From positions 15,750,038-15,814,037 of the forward strand of contig NC_088173.1 of NCBI RefSeq assembly GCF_028769735.1: DNA of 64,000 bases. The letters are read 5' to 3'. The stretch is from Zonotrichia leucophrys gambelii (Eukaryota; Chordata; Aves; Passeriformes; Passerellidae). A model generated the notes under the pieces. It searched no databases and had not been told where the DNA came from. It worked only from the letters and a program-made list of their open reading frames with translations. Both the position numbers and the translations under genes were made by a program. Positions within the stretch are counted from its first letter, which is position 1. Every line of letters starts with the position of its first letter. Positions 1 to 12,045 of this stretch are shown here, piece by piece.

Positions 1-3000
1 TCTGTTCATTTGTCAGACACCTAAATTTACATCTTCATAAATACTTTAAAAATTAATTCTCCTAACAATTCTCACACTGCACTTCCTGACTGCTGTAATC
101 GTTCAATAATGTCTTTCTGAGCATCTAATGAAAAGATTAGGACACTTTCCCTTCAATCTCTGTAAGTCACAGATTGCTCTCAATATTTTTTTAGTGCTCT
201 AGATTTTATTAAATAATTTGGAGCAAAAGGTCTTGTAAAAGTAATAAAATAAAAATCCTATGCTGAGTTTTTTTTATAATGAAATCATACACAAAGAAAA
301 GCTGTACATTTCATCAGAGTATTTTAAAAAAATTTCTTAATGAAAAAAAGATTGATGCATTTGGAAGCAGTTTTATTATTCATTTAAGAAGACAGCATTA
401 GATATATTAATGTCTCTAGAAAGAGTGATAAAAACATTTCCAGGTTTACTCTTCTCAGGTTCTGCTCAGCTCAAGTAATACAATTCAGTTATGACCAAAA
501 TATCCATACAAAAACTGAAAAAAAACCACCCAATACAAAGAACATTTTAAATTTTTCACAGAAGTGCAGAGTATATATAAGAGAACAAAAATTACAGGAC
601 AGCTTTTTTTTTCCCCTATGGAACAGAAATATCTCCATTGTCTAAATTTTGGGGTGAAAATATCCATTTTATTTTAATTGTATTAATCTATTTTTTTCAG
701 TTTGTGGGATCTTTTAAAAGGCTAAAAGTAAAATTAATATATTATGAGAACTATATTTATAAAACAGAAATTTACAACCACAATATACTTTTGAATACTT
801 TTTCTGTAAGAAGCAATATCAGGATGGTTATATGGGTCGCTTTGTTTCGGCTCTGTTTCAGCTCTGTGACTTCAGCTTGTGACTTCTGATTCATGAATGA
901 ATATATTTATTAATCCAATTATAGATCATGGAGAGCTGCTGCTTGGCGACTCCAAAAAAATTTATTTTTTCCCTGCAGATATGTAGGTATGAGATAAAGA
1001 TATATAATGTTCATACAGATCTATAGTGGATTATGCAGAATTATTGCTCTGTAAGAGAAGAATTGTAGCAATAGATTTTTCATGTTCTGAATATTACAAG
1101 TTTCTTTGTCCCCTCAATTTTTTTCTGTTGTTCAATTCCCACTAGAATCTGCTTATACTTTGCCCAAAGCTTCCCCCTGTCCATGACTGCCTGTTGTTTA
1201 TTCCACATTTATTTGTCTGTGGAACATGTAGTAGGAAAATGCTTTTGTGTTGAATTACACAACATGCAGTAATCACCATGTAACAAGATCTTTTTTTTTT
1301 TTTTAATGAAAGAAAATTTTGTCTTGGTAATTTCAATCCTATGTGATAAGTATTCATTCTTTTAAAAGAGTAATTTCTTGATGTCACTGAATAATGCCTC
1401 TGGCTATAACATTCTCTGACCTTGAAACCAGTCATGCCCACTAAAAAGGTTACCACAGTCCTGTAAAAGGCCTGTTCCTTTGACAGATCAAATACATCAC
1501 CTTGAAAGTCTGATTTGAAATAAATAAATAAATAAAATTTGTTGGGTCAACCATTCAAAATTTTAAAAGCAATTTCTTAGCTTTAGAAAAAATCCAAAGA
1601 GTGTTAAAGTCCTGATGATCCATGGATTCCCAGTTTTTTTCAAAAATTTTGGTTCAGATGTAAAGCTCTTTTTTTTTCCTAGAATACCAAGTCAGAAATG
1701 CCTCTTTCAGTATTATCAGACTGACATCCTTTGGGTTTGTTGCAGTTAGATATTCTTTGATCATGAAGGCTCTTATTGCATTATTAAACAAAAGTACTGG
1801 GGCCCTGAGGTAGGGACATGGGAAATTCAACTGGAAGCAGTTTCCATAACTCCTACTTGATTAAGTTATTTCTGAACAATTTGTTAAAGCCCATTAAATG
1901 GAAACATTTGGGCATCACATACTTGTGTGATGTCTGACTTGGTTAATTGTGTCTTCAGGCCTCAAAGGTTTAGCTCAGTGCAAGTGTGGTGCACCTCTGA
2001 TGAATGAGTCAAAAGCAAAAGTGTAGGAAAAGGAATTCTGACTCTCTGCCTGCCATGTCCTTTGCTCCCAGACTTCTTACTGTGTATCAGTCAGCGACAA
2101 GTTGTTTCTCAAAGCCTTTCTGTGTCCAAGAGGTCTCAATCAGCATTTTGTGATGAATGTACCTGTCAATTTGATGCCCACAGCCATCTTATCAAAACCA
2201 GTCATGCATGCATAAGCCAAATGCAGGATGATGGCAATAATTTGAATTCACAAGAGCCTATAGGCTTTTTTTGCAGTTAAAGAAAATTAAAGTATATCAT
2301 TGCTATTTTTCTTCAATATTAATTAGAGAAATACAGTTATCAAAGTTCACAGAATGTATAGGTATGTGTGTATATTAGCTATTGGATAAAGTGTTGTATC
2401 TGTAAAATTAAAAAAAAAGTAGCCTATCTTCATATGGGCAACTTAAAAAAATGTTTGTATCTGTGTGAGACGACTATATATTTTCACGTAACTAAAAAAA
2501 ACCTCATTATTTTAGTTGGTTTTGCAACAGACACTTTGGCACTGACAAACATGCAGGCTTAAGAGGGAATTGAAAGCACCAAGGCTGAGGTGTCAGAAAA
2601 TAATTGCTTCATAAAACTAAAGTTTATTTCTCTGAGGTCCCAGCTTTTCTTAAAACAGACCTATCCTTGATTGCTACAGGGGACTTAATCTTTTAAGTTT
2701 TGCTTTATGTACAAATAGAGGTGATCTGCAGATTATGCCTTTCACCTATGAGAGAGTATAAAAAGGTGGGGGGAAAAAATAAAGGCAATGTGTTTACCCT
2801 TAAGAAGTCATGAACAAGACCACTAAAAATCTTTACATTGAATTAATGTAGCTGATTTGTTAGTGTATATATAGCTTTATGGTTTGTATTACAATAATCA
2901 AAAATTTTGAGAAAAGCCATGAGGAGAATAAATAAGTGCACTAGATGCCATATTATTTAAGCTGTGTAAAAAACGCTGTGAACATTTGGGTCGGTTACCA

Positions 3001-5152
3001 GTGTATGTAAATATGTCCTGGAGTGCTGCTTCACCAAATATATGTTTTGGTACTTTTGTCTTGTTTTGTTTGTTTTTGTTTAGGGGATTTTTTTAAATTT
3101 TATTTTATTTCATTTTATTTTATTTTATTTCAATTCATTTAATTTCATTTCAATTAATTTCATTTCATTTATTTAATTGTTGTTGTTTCTATGTACAGAT
3201 TGTGAGTCTTAGTACTTCACAGAAAAAAGTTATTATTCGACCTAGGTGACATTTGGTAGCAATGTGTATATTCAGTTTTTCCAGGGAATGAATGACTGGG
3301 TAGATACATCAGCTTAACCTCCAGTGAACCATTGCAAACTGTTCTCCTACAACTCTAAATTAATTTCTGAAATTTAATGCACAGTGCCTGAAGTTCTATT
3401 CTGCTTTCACACTTTTTTTTACAGGAATAGCAGTTTTAAACTTTGCATGTATCAAAGATAGCAATTGTCATATCAGAATATTATTTTTGGCAGTTAGGTT
3501 TTGGGGACTTTGACTAATCAAAAAGGCACCTAAAATTGACTGAGGGTAAATGTGAAAGTGAACTAATAATACTTTCTGAAAAATTTGAATACAGTCTTTA
3601 AATGAATATTGTACATGAACATGAATATTCCTAAATCAGCAAACCTGAAATTAGCAGTTATTTTAAATATATTTCTTCCATAATATAAGTTAGGCTTTCA
3701 AAATCCTTAACAACCAATTTCTCTGAAATTGACAGGTGTAAAATTTTGCAAAACACTCCTGAACTGTACATAAACAAACCCAAAATTAAGTAAATCATAA
3801 CAGAAACATTAGCTAAATATTTTGCTGGAAAAGGGGATCTAACTCAGCAGTAGGAAAAGTGCCTCTGGCAACAGACAAGTTAAAACTCCCCAAACTAATT
3901 TTTATCCTATATTTTGAAGCAGAAGCAGATACAGCAAGAATCTTTTCTCCAGGTTTACTAGTCAGAGGATTGATCCTATTTTTTATCAAAAAATACAATG
4001 AAATTATGATGTCAGTAAATAATTGAATCACACAATGAATCTGTGTGAGATTAAGTTAAAAGTAGCAAAGAAAAAAACCTGGTTGTTTTTAGGCAAAAAT
4101 ATTTTTATTTATATCTAGGAGTGTGCTGCAGGTAACTCTAATTAACACCTCACATCAAACATGGACAAGATGGCACACATGCAACCATTTGGGACCTATG
4201 TTAGATCCTCAGAAAAAGCTTTCTATCCTGGCAACTAATCACAGAGGTGAAGAGAGTGGGAAAAACACTTATACTGAAATTAGTCACACCAGTGAAGCCT
4301 TTACAATTGAATCAGCAGTCAAGAAAAAAAAAAAACGTAGATGGACTAGAAAAATGAACACATTTGTTTTCTAGTCATAAAGCAGATATCAGAGTACTAG
4401 ATGATCTGCAGAGTATTTAATTGCTGTTGTGGTGAGCATCTATCACACATTAGTGCTGTTATGGATGTTGCTTAGGGTTTCATTTTAGTCAAATCACATA
4501 GTTGTACTTGTATGAGTTGTACTGAAATAGATGACATTACTCACCTGACTAAGCTTAGCAATATTTTACCCATTAGCTCTTAATTTGTGGGTTAAATTTC
4601 TTTTCATAAATAGTTTATAGGCATCGTGTTGCTTCTTGCACATTCATTTCCTTTATCAGAAATCGTCTTTGTGTTGGTTTATGCTGAAAGCAAGTGGCCA
4701 TTATAATTATTATTTGCATTTATGAAAAAATGACTAAGTAGCACTAATTCTGGTTTCCATGGTTAGAGGTTGTCAATAAATTTTAAACATGAGAACAACT
4801 GACCTTGGAGAAAAAGCATGGCTGTAAAGTATATTAAAAATTATGGTTATTTTGAACCATTTATGATTATGATTTCCATGGGTAGTGTGAAAGTTGATTT
4901 TCAGATTGGATAAATTTTTTCTCTTATATGCATATTTTCTTTAATAATAAAATTTCAATGCTAGCATTGTGAGTCAAGGTTCACTAACTGATTTTACTTT
5001 TATGCCTCTGTGGTTTGATTTTTTCCTCCACTAAACTATATTTTCTCCTAAAATAAAATATAGCATAACTGACTGTTCTCTGGTATAAATAAAATAACTG
5101 TGTTTTCATTATGTGCACAGACACATTTTATATGATTGTTTTTAATATGTTT
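1..5152. other. Unique AT-rich non-coding sequence
   Basis: About 5 kb with many A and T homopolymers. No open frame exceeds about 104 codons and none shows a recognisable domain, signal peptide or splice-bounded structure. Apart from the pentanucleotide tract near 3.1 kb I recognise no interspersed repeat. It fits intergenic or deep intronic DNA. Very old, diverged repeats could be present and missed by eye. Confidence 0.6.
3096..3174. repeat. Imperfect ATTTT/ATTTC pentanucleotide repeat
   Basis: A run of 5-bp units alternating between ATTTT and ATTTC, degenerating to AATTC and AATTA variants. The step from a pure ATTTT block to interspersed ATTTC units can be read directly. It has many interruptions, so it is probably stable. 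It lies in unique sequence with no element attached. Confidence 0.85.
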
Positions 5153-5611
5153 TCTCATTAAGTTGCAGATGACACCAAGTTGGGCAGGAGTGTTGATCTG
5201 CTGGACAGTGGGAATGGTCTGCAGAGGGATCTGAACAGGCTGGATCAATGGGCTGAGGACAACTGTATGAGCTTTAATAAGGCGAAATGAGGACTCCTGA
5301 ACTTGGATTTCAACAATCCTATGCAGCACTACAGGCTGGGGAAGGATGGTTTGAGGTTGTTCAGTGGAAAAAAACTTGGGGGCGCTGGTCAACAGTCAGC
5401 TGGATATGAGCCAGTGTGTGCCCAGGTGGCCAAGAAGGCCAGTGTATCAAGAACTGAGTGGCCAGCAGGACCAGGGCAGTGATTGTCCCTCTGTACTCAG
5501 CACTGGGGAGGCTATGCCCCGAGTATTTTGAATCCATCACTTCAAAAAGGACATTGAAGTGCTGGAGAATGTCTAGGGAAGGGCAACAAAGCTGGTGAAG
5601 GATGTAAAGAG
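5153..5611 (+). mobile_element. CR1 LINE, outer copy, 5' piece (ORF2 remnant)
   Basis: Plus-strand fragment of a chicken-repeat-1 (CR1) non-LTR retrotransposon, starting inside the reverse-transcriptase (RT) domain. From 5162 the frame reads VADDTKLG, the CR1 form of the RT catalytic box (usually FADDTKLG) with both aspartates kept. The next residues match the CR1 thumb region ([13 protein letters not shown]) until a stop at about 5287. Beyond that, stops and frameshifts break the frame but the DNA still follows CR1 to 'gcaacaaagctggtgaagg'. The copy is 5'-truncated, as most avian CR1 copies are, and is dead. It stops abruptly at 5611, where an oppositely oriented CR1 begins, and resumes near 6031. 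Confidence 0.93.
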
Positions 5612-6030
5612 TATCACAGAATCATAGAATATCCTGATTTGGAGGGAACCCACAAGGATCAAGTCCAAACCCTAGCCCTTCAACAGGACAGCCCAATACC
5701 CTGCAATGTGCCTCAGAGCATTGTCCAAACATTTGAACTCTGTCAAGCTCGGTGCTGTGACCATTTCCCTGGGGAAACTCTTTCTAACACCCAACCACCC
5801 TGTGTCTGAAGAGCCTTTTCCTAATATCCCAACTTAACTTCCCCTACCAAGCTTCATGCTGTTCCCTTGGGTTTCCTTGGGTCATTGCTCACCACAGAGA
5901 AATGTGCTTGTCCTGCTTCCTCTCATGAGGAAGCTGGATATCTCCCACTTCCCACCATCCCTTTTACAAATTCATGACTCTGCCCTCTTCATGTACTCCT
6001 CAAAATTTCTCATCTTTCTTCTGTGTACTG
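5612..6030 (-). mobile_element. CR1 LINE, inner minus-strand copy nested in another CR1
   Basis: Begins with the reverse-complemented CR1 3' end (atcacagaatcatagaat), then the usual 3' UTR text (gggaacccacaaggatcaagtcc). It continues through the C-terminal ORF2 region as read on the opposite strand. It is 5'-truncated at about 6030. The flanking plus-strand CR1 is continuous across it in CR1 coordinates, so this copy inserted second. I see no clear target-site duplication, which is common for CR1. It has no open ORF2. Confidence 0.9.
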
Positions 6031-6442
6031 TGAGCAGTGGCTGAGGCAGTGAATCTGTGAGCCTGGAGAAGAGGAGGCTCAGAGAAGACCCTTCTGCTCT
6101 CTACAATTGCCTGAAATGAGGTTGTAACAATGTGGGAATCAGTCTCTTCTGCCATGTCTCATGTGAAAGGCTGAGAGAAAACAGTCTTAAATTGCACCAG
6201 AGAGGTTCAGATTAGATATTAGAAAAAAAAAAAAAAAAAAAAAAGATTTCTCTGGAAGAGTGGGTAAGCATTGGAATAAATTGCTCAGGGAGGTTGTGCA
6301 GTCAGTCTCTGTAAGTGTTCAAGAGGTGTCTGGATGTGGCACTTGGTGATAGGTTTAAGGGTGTTTATGGTGGTGATGGGTTGACAGTTGGGATAGATGA
6401 ACTTGAAGATCTCTTCCAACCTTGATGATTCTCTGGTTATGA
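6031..6442 (+). mobile_element. CR1 LINE, outer copy, 3' piece
   Basis: Resumes the plus-strand CR1 cut at 5611. It carries the text for the conserved C-terminal stretch (GCCTGGAGAAGAGGAGGCTC), the later 'ttgcaccagagaggttcag' and 'gggaggttgtgcagtc', and the end 'cttccaaccttgatgattct'. An A-homopolymer of about 21 bases (near 6222-6244) sits where CR1 normally reads 'ggaaaaatttcttc', a slippage expansion inside the element. The 3' end decays at about 6442. Confidence 0.93.
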
Positions 6443-8098
6443 ATTCTCATGTGCTTATGCCCTTCAGAACAACAGAATAATTACTTTGTTTGAGTAGTAC
6501 AGTAATGTGTGGCACTTTTAAATAGGTACTACATAAATATTTCCAAAACTTCCGTAAAGTATACTATGCTTGTATGCAAGAATCACAGTCTTTTACTTTG
6601 AACTCTTAGTTCCTTTAGTGAGATATGGTCTAAATCAGAGGACTAGTCCTCTTTACTTAAGTGGTACTGCAGTGCAAGAGCATGTGCAGGGCATGTGTCC
6701 AGGTTAAATTTTGTCCTGGGGTTGCTGAGGTAACAGCACACCAAATGACTAAAATTTAATTTTGTTTTCATAAAGAAAGAAGATGCTCCAGGAGCAGATA
6801 AGCTGAAGGTTGAATTTTCTATCTGATTGTGAAGCTAGTTTTGAATACCTAATAACAGACCCTATAACTCAGTGCTGGTGGGTTTGATCAAATGTTTCCT
6901 TAGGTTGCCTAATATATGAGCTATACTGCTTTCCAAAGGCTTTTACATCATTTTTCTCTAACTCCTGCAATGATTCTTCCTTTCACTCACTGTTTACTTT
7001 CATTTACCTGTCATTTTAGTAGCTTAGCTCATTTAGTTTATGTGATGGCACTTGTTTATCCATGACAACTCATGTTATTAATTTCACATATAAAATGCAC
7101 CATTATGAAAAAAAATCTGCCAAAAAGCAGGAGCTATAATCAAATACTTCATGCAAAAGTGAATTATGTCTCTGAATACCATAAGAAAGAATCCATTTTT
7201 CAGTACCCAAGCCAACTTAGAATTCATCCTTCATTTTGTTTTCTCATGTACTGTGGATACCAAATTATTAGCTAACAGAAATCTTTTACATATCATGTGC
7301 AAGTTCCAACTGGTAAGACAATTTAGCCCTACTATTAAAAAACCAAAACAACAAACCAAACAACTCCCCCTTCAAAAAAACCCAAGCAAGCAAACAAATA
7401 AACAAACAAAAAAATCCCTACCCCCACAACTAGCCAAAGAAACCTCATCAGCATTTATTTCCATATTTTGGTAAACTGTTTAAAATTCTTATTTTTCATA
7501 GCCAACTTACCAGTCGCTTATTCCATTATGAATAAGTTCTGTTGCTTTTGCTCAGAAAATGCATATGACATAACATACATATTATCATTTTTTCAACAGA
7601 CAGTACTCTGAGGCTTTGGGACTATCTTTTCGTAAAACATGCAGTGCCTTACTGGATATCTCCTTTTCTTTGTTCCAGATTTGTTGAATCTAGTATACTT
7701 AATTACAGACATTTCCTTATCATTGAAGGAGAAAAATGTGCACAAGTGGTAATAGTATTCATTCCAATGGACACACCTTTTCAATGGAAACCTTTATTTT
7801 CAATTCTGCTTGATTTTAAGCACCCTGGTTTTCTTCATTTTGTTAATATAACATTAGGATGAATCCTTGCTGCTTCTTAGTATAACCCATATATATATAT
7901 ATATATATATGTATATACATATGCATTTATGTGTGTAAATACATGCAAAGCAGAGGTCTAGATTTTTGTAAAATACCTGGAGTTCCACCCACCCATAGAG
8001 GAAAAAGCTGTATCTGAGTTCAAGGTAGAGAAGGAAAATGTGCAATCGGACTGCTGAAGAAAAATGTCCAGGCAACCTTGCTGCAAGGCATTTAGAAT
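6443..8098. other. Non-coding stretch with two low-complexity tracts
   Basis: No gene is seen. Open frames are 102 codons or fewer, and the longest (7166-7474) runs through an A/C-rich tract, so its Lys/Gln/Pro-rich translation has no meaning. About 7335-7430 is a low-complexity A/C tract (caaaca/aaacc words). The rest is unique AT-rich sequence. Confidence 0.6.
7889..7924. repeat. (TA)n dinucleotide microsatellite
   Basis: An uninterrupted AT/TA run of roughly a dozen units followed by a degenerate 'gtatatacatatgcat' tail. It is probably polymorphic in length. No gene adjoins it. Confidence 0.85.
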
Positions 8099-8632
8099 TG
8101 GAGGATCCTAGAACAGTTTGGGTTGGAAGACATCTTAAAGATAATCTAGTTCCTACCAGTCTCCCACTAGATCAGGTTGCTCAAAGCCAGTCTGGATTTG
8201 AACGCTTCCATGGATGAGGCACACAGAGCTTGTGTGGACAACCTGTTCCAGGGCCTCACCACCCTCACAGTAAATGAATTTCTGCCCAGTATTTAATCTA
8301 AACCTTCTCTCAGTTTGAACCCATTCTCCTGTGTCCCATTTCTACATGACCTATAAAAAGTCCCTCTCTTGTTTTCTTGTAGGCCCCCTGTAAGTACTGG
8401 AAGGCTGCTCTGAGGTCTTGCAGCCTTCTCTGCTTCAGATGGAGCAACCCCAGCTCTCTCAGGCTGTCTCCACAGAAGAAGTGATCCAGTCAGCTGAGTA
8501 TCTTTTCAACTCTCCTCTGGATTTATTGGTCTTTTTATGCTGAGGCCCCAGAGCTGTGCACACTTTAGATGGGGTCTCATGAGAATGCAGTAGAGGAAGA
8601 GATTCAACTCCTTAGGCCTGCTGGTACCAGTA
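8099..8632 (-). mobile_element. CR1 LINE fragment, minus strand
   Basis: Reads as the complement of CR1 from its 3' UTR inward: 'cagtttgggttggaagac', then 'cactagatcaggttgctcaa', 'gggcctcaccaccctcacag', 'cttgtaggccccctgtaag' and finally 'gtctcatgagaatgcagtag'. It covers the 3' UTR and the C-terminal part of ORF2. It is 5'-truncated at about 8632 and has small internal deletions. No usable frame remains. Confidence 0.93.
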
Positions 8633-8720
8633 GCTTCAAAAAGAACAGTTTAGAAAGCAGAAGGGTACTGAGAAGACCTCATTTTGCAATCAAAAGACCT
8701 GACTCTACCATTTGTAAAAG

Positions 8721-8832
8721 AATTACAGAATAACAGAATGTGCTGGGTTTGAAGGGACCCACAAGGATCAGCGAGTCCAGCTCCCGGCCATTCACAGGAC
8801 CATCCTCAATGCATCTGAGTTCCTGATGATAC
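8721..8832 (-). mobile_element. Short CR1 3'-end fragment, minus strand
   Basis: About 110 bp matching only the CR1 3' terminus in reverse complement ('gaagggacccacaaggatca', then 'gcgagtccagctcc'). Its tail differs from that of the neighbouring copy at 8099, so it is a separate insertion from a different CR1 subfamily, not a continuation. Confidence 0.85.
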
Positions 8833-11229
8833 AAATCTTAATTGGAAAATATTTTCAAGTCATGAAACAATAGTAAACATTGTTTTAATATAGCACTAGT
8901 AAAAAAAGGCATCCTGTTTAGTTCATGTCAGCTCAAGCTTCATTAATACTCATGAGACGGAATTCTTTGTCAGAGCTAGAGCTGTACATAGTTGAACCTT
9001 CATATTGGATTTTTTGTTTAAATTTTAACTGGTATTTTAAAAAAGATCATGGATTTTTTCAGTATTTTTTAGGTATGATTCATGACTTTAACTTAAGTCT
9101 ACATTCCATTTAACTAGCACTCCAGTCCTGTCATCAATAAAACTTTTGAGTTTTGGGGGAAATCCATGACCAGATTAAACTATTGGCAGCTCTGACAAGG
9201 CAACATTGTAAATGTTGCCATGGTAGAAATTCCACATAATTTAGTACTAAAGGCCTTTGTTGTTTTGGTGTTTCTTGCTTTTATGTATTGCCTGAGTCCT
9301 GTGTATGCAGAGATAACATTCATATGTATCACATTGCAACTCTTGCTTTACTTTGGATTTATAAATGATTCACAACAAACTCAATCACACTGTATGTCTT
9401 CAAAAGTGCGGTGCTCTATGAATAGCCAAGTCCCTGGGGTAGGCAGAAAATTATTGCACATACATTTGAAATAAAATTCAGTATTATACAAGTGAGGATG
9501 ATGATGTAGTTGTATGTTCTAGGGTATAAGAATATGACAATGTCATATAGTAATTTGAATAAATGATAAATATGCTTCCACTATCTTAACAAATGAAGCA
9601 ATTTAAAATGTAAGTTGAACAACAATAAGGGCTCAGGAGGGATAAGACAAAGCAGAAAATAAAACCAGAGCTAAGACAGCAACAAAAGACTAAAAAAGCA
9701 TTGAGCTCCAAAGGAAAAAATGGAAAAAAAAAACCCCTGAGTGTGATCCCAGTGTGGCCCTGTTCACAATTATGCATACTGAACAGTGTTTATGGGTATT
9801 TCAAGCACTGAAGCCTTGTCCATAGCTCTGACATGATGAGTCAGAAGATATTGTAGGTCATGGAAGTTACTGGCAGCCAGACACTTCTCTGCAAAATATG
9901 ACTGACCAGTCACATATCAAGGTTAACAGTTCTTTGCAAGGATGTATAAGAGTCTAGAAAGAAAAAAGCTGTGTTTAGCTATTGTTAGTATTTAAGTTTC
10001 ACAGAATATGAACTTGTGATCAAAATGGAACAAATACTGTGTATATATGTGTAAAATCCTTTTTCTTTTCTGTAAAAATAAAGGTAAATTTAAAAATTAT
10101 CAGAGAAAAAAAAACCATCTCAAGGAGGAAATATATGAAGAGTTTAATATTCTTTAGATGATGAAATAAAACTCTCAAAGGTAAATCATCTTTTATAAGA
10201 TTATGATACCTTCTTTTCCATTAGACTAATTATCTCAGTGTTTACCAAACTCAACCAGCTCCTAAGAATTAAACAGATTCTGTCTAAATCTTTCCAATGC
10301 ACATTTGTTATTCTCTATTCACTTTTACTGTGAAGTTTTCACCCACTTTTCATTTGAGTAAGTCCTTGTAATGGTTCAATTATAAGAGATGTGATAAAGT
10401 GTCTAGATTAGTGAATTAGAAGAGAAGTGTAAAACCATCTCTCCACTGCCAAAGCATGTGTGCTAGTGTCAGAAATTCTAGCTTTGGGTTTACTAAATTT
10501 AATGCTGTAGCTGTTAGTAAAGCCCAAATAGTTACAACTTTGGAAATTTTATTATGTGTTGCAAAAAAAGCCCCAGTATTGTGATAGTGGAGGCTCTGGT
10601 GTTTTTTTTCTTTGGGGTTAAGATTAACAGATTTCCATTTCTCACATGAGAGCAGCAGGTAATCTTTGTTTTGTTTACTCCAGTAATTTTAACTCTTTGC
10701 TGCCCAGGAAGTATTACCCATCCTCTTGGCACTCCACTGCTTTAATACTGACTGGATTTCAATTTTGTCTTATTTATGGCCAGATTTTGACATCTCAGTA
10801 GCTGCACAGGGCATCATTTTAGCAGAAGTTTGCTGAACTTGACGATTATTTATAGTTTTAATTTTAATTAAGGGTCATAATGTTAATTCCTTGTCATCAG
10901 ATGCCAATGTAAATTATCTGTCTTGCTCTTTATCAGAACAACAGATTCACTCACTATCTGTCTCTCAACTTCACCAAATGCAAAAAGTCTGAGTAAGAAG
11001 ACTATGGCTTGAGAATGTTACAGGTTCTACATCCTGCAGTTCTTTCCCTATGATTCTTTCAAGCACATTTCAAAGCTCCATCTGAAGCTTCCTAAAACAA
11101 TCATGGTCAGCAGCAAGCAGCAGCCTTTTTATCATTTTCCTCATTTAACTGAGAGTTCAATTCCTTCACCAAATCTTGTAAAAATAGTATTGTTTTATTT
11201 TCAAGTTTCTGAATAGCCAATCTCTCTTT
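8833..11229. other. Non-coding unique sequence
   Basis: About 2.4 kb without a recognisable gene or interspersed repeat. Open frames are at most 84 codons and featureless. A short perfect inverted repeat at 9532-9548 is reported among the findings. Confidence 0.55.
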
Positions 11230-11512
11230 ATCCCAATTTTCTTATGCCAACGCCCTTCCAGAGGAGGGTTGGAATTAATTTCCCCTCTGCCCCAGGTACG
11301 GAGGAGACTAACAGATTTTCAAGGAAGAACAACGAAATATTGTCTTTACACTAGCCAACCAGGATGGCCATTTTCTCAGAAATTCCCACAGAGGGAACTA
11401 CACAACCCACACAAAAATTGCCTCAGAGGAAATCTGTTGCAAAATTTTCAAAGTTAACACAACCTCCTCAGAACAAAGAGATGGCAAGAACAGCATTCCC
11501 ATTCTGACACCA
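11230..11512 (-). mobile_element. ERV leader region with tRNA-Leu-type primer binding site, minus strand
   Basis: Read on the minus strand, the sequence just inside the LTR is TGGTGTCAG (11504-11512) continuing AATGGG. It resembles the complement of tRNA-Leu 3' ends (TGGTGTCAGgA...), the primer used by ERVL-type and some other retroviruses. A 6-bp spacer separates it from the LTR end. The next 270 bp or so have no open frame and fade into unrelated DNA near 11230. No gag, pol or env text follows, so only the 5' edge of a provirus survives. The inner limit is approximate. Confidence 0.55.
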
Positions 11513-11518
11513 AAATGA

Positions 11519-12045
11519 TGTTATGATCCAATTATAAGAAATGACACTGCTGAAATTAAGGTGCAAAAAAGACAATGTGCCAAAGTCAATAGTTCAGATT
11601 TTATTTAATGGGAAGTATGAGGTAGAGATAAAGAGCTAGGAAGATAGAAGGTAGGGAAAAGAGACAGTCAGAGAGATAGGAGAGATTAAGAAAAAGATAT
11701 TACTACCACACAGATTCCTGTGGTATCCTGCTGGTCCTTCTTCACCTTGTCTTTGTTGTTAGAATCCCAAGTTGTTCTTCTGGAGATACCACTTTTGGAC
11801 AGTCCATGGCCTAGGTACTCATGGGGTGTAGATGCTGTTCTCATTATTAGAAATGGTGTGTGCATAAGGACTTGCTCCCCTCCCCCCAGTTTCCCAGGTG
11901 GGAATTTTTTCCAGATCCTAACCAAACCTTTGCCTCAGTTAGGCCTGCAGTGCCTTTCTGCAGTGCCATCTGCTCTTATCTCAAGTTCCATTGTTGTGGT
12001 GGCTTACCTTATGGGCATAGTGAGAAAGTTTTGAGAATGTAACTG
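11519..12045 (-). mobile_element. ERV long terminal repeat, minus strand
   Basis: On the minus strand this ends in ...GGATCATAACA, giving the terminal CA. Upstream lie a polyadenylation signal (AATAAA at 11600-11605 on the complement) and a pyrimidine-rich block. The text 'attgactttggca' (11578-11590, complement) is shared with the plus-strand LTR ending at 31801, also just after an AATAAA. That fits a common R/U5 region. The 5' boundary (around 12035-12045, candidate TGCAGTTACA) is a guess, because the other LTR of the provirus is absent and no duplication can be checked. No coding capacity. Confidence 0.7.

Noticed and set aside
2757..2766. TATA-box-like TATAAAAAGG
   Set aside because: No open frame, initiator or CpG-rich context nearby; expected by chance in AT-rich DNA.
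7335..7430. Regularly spaced short repeats that might suggest an array
   Set aside because: Only a degenerate A/C tract without constant repeats and distinct spacers. CRISPR is not expected in a vertebrate genome.
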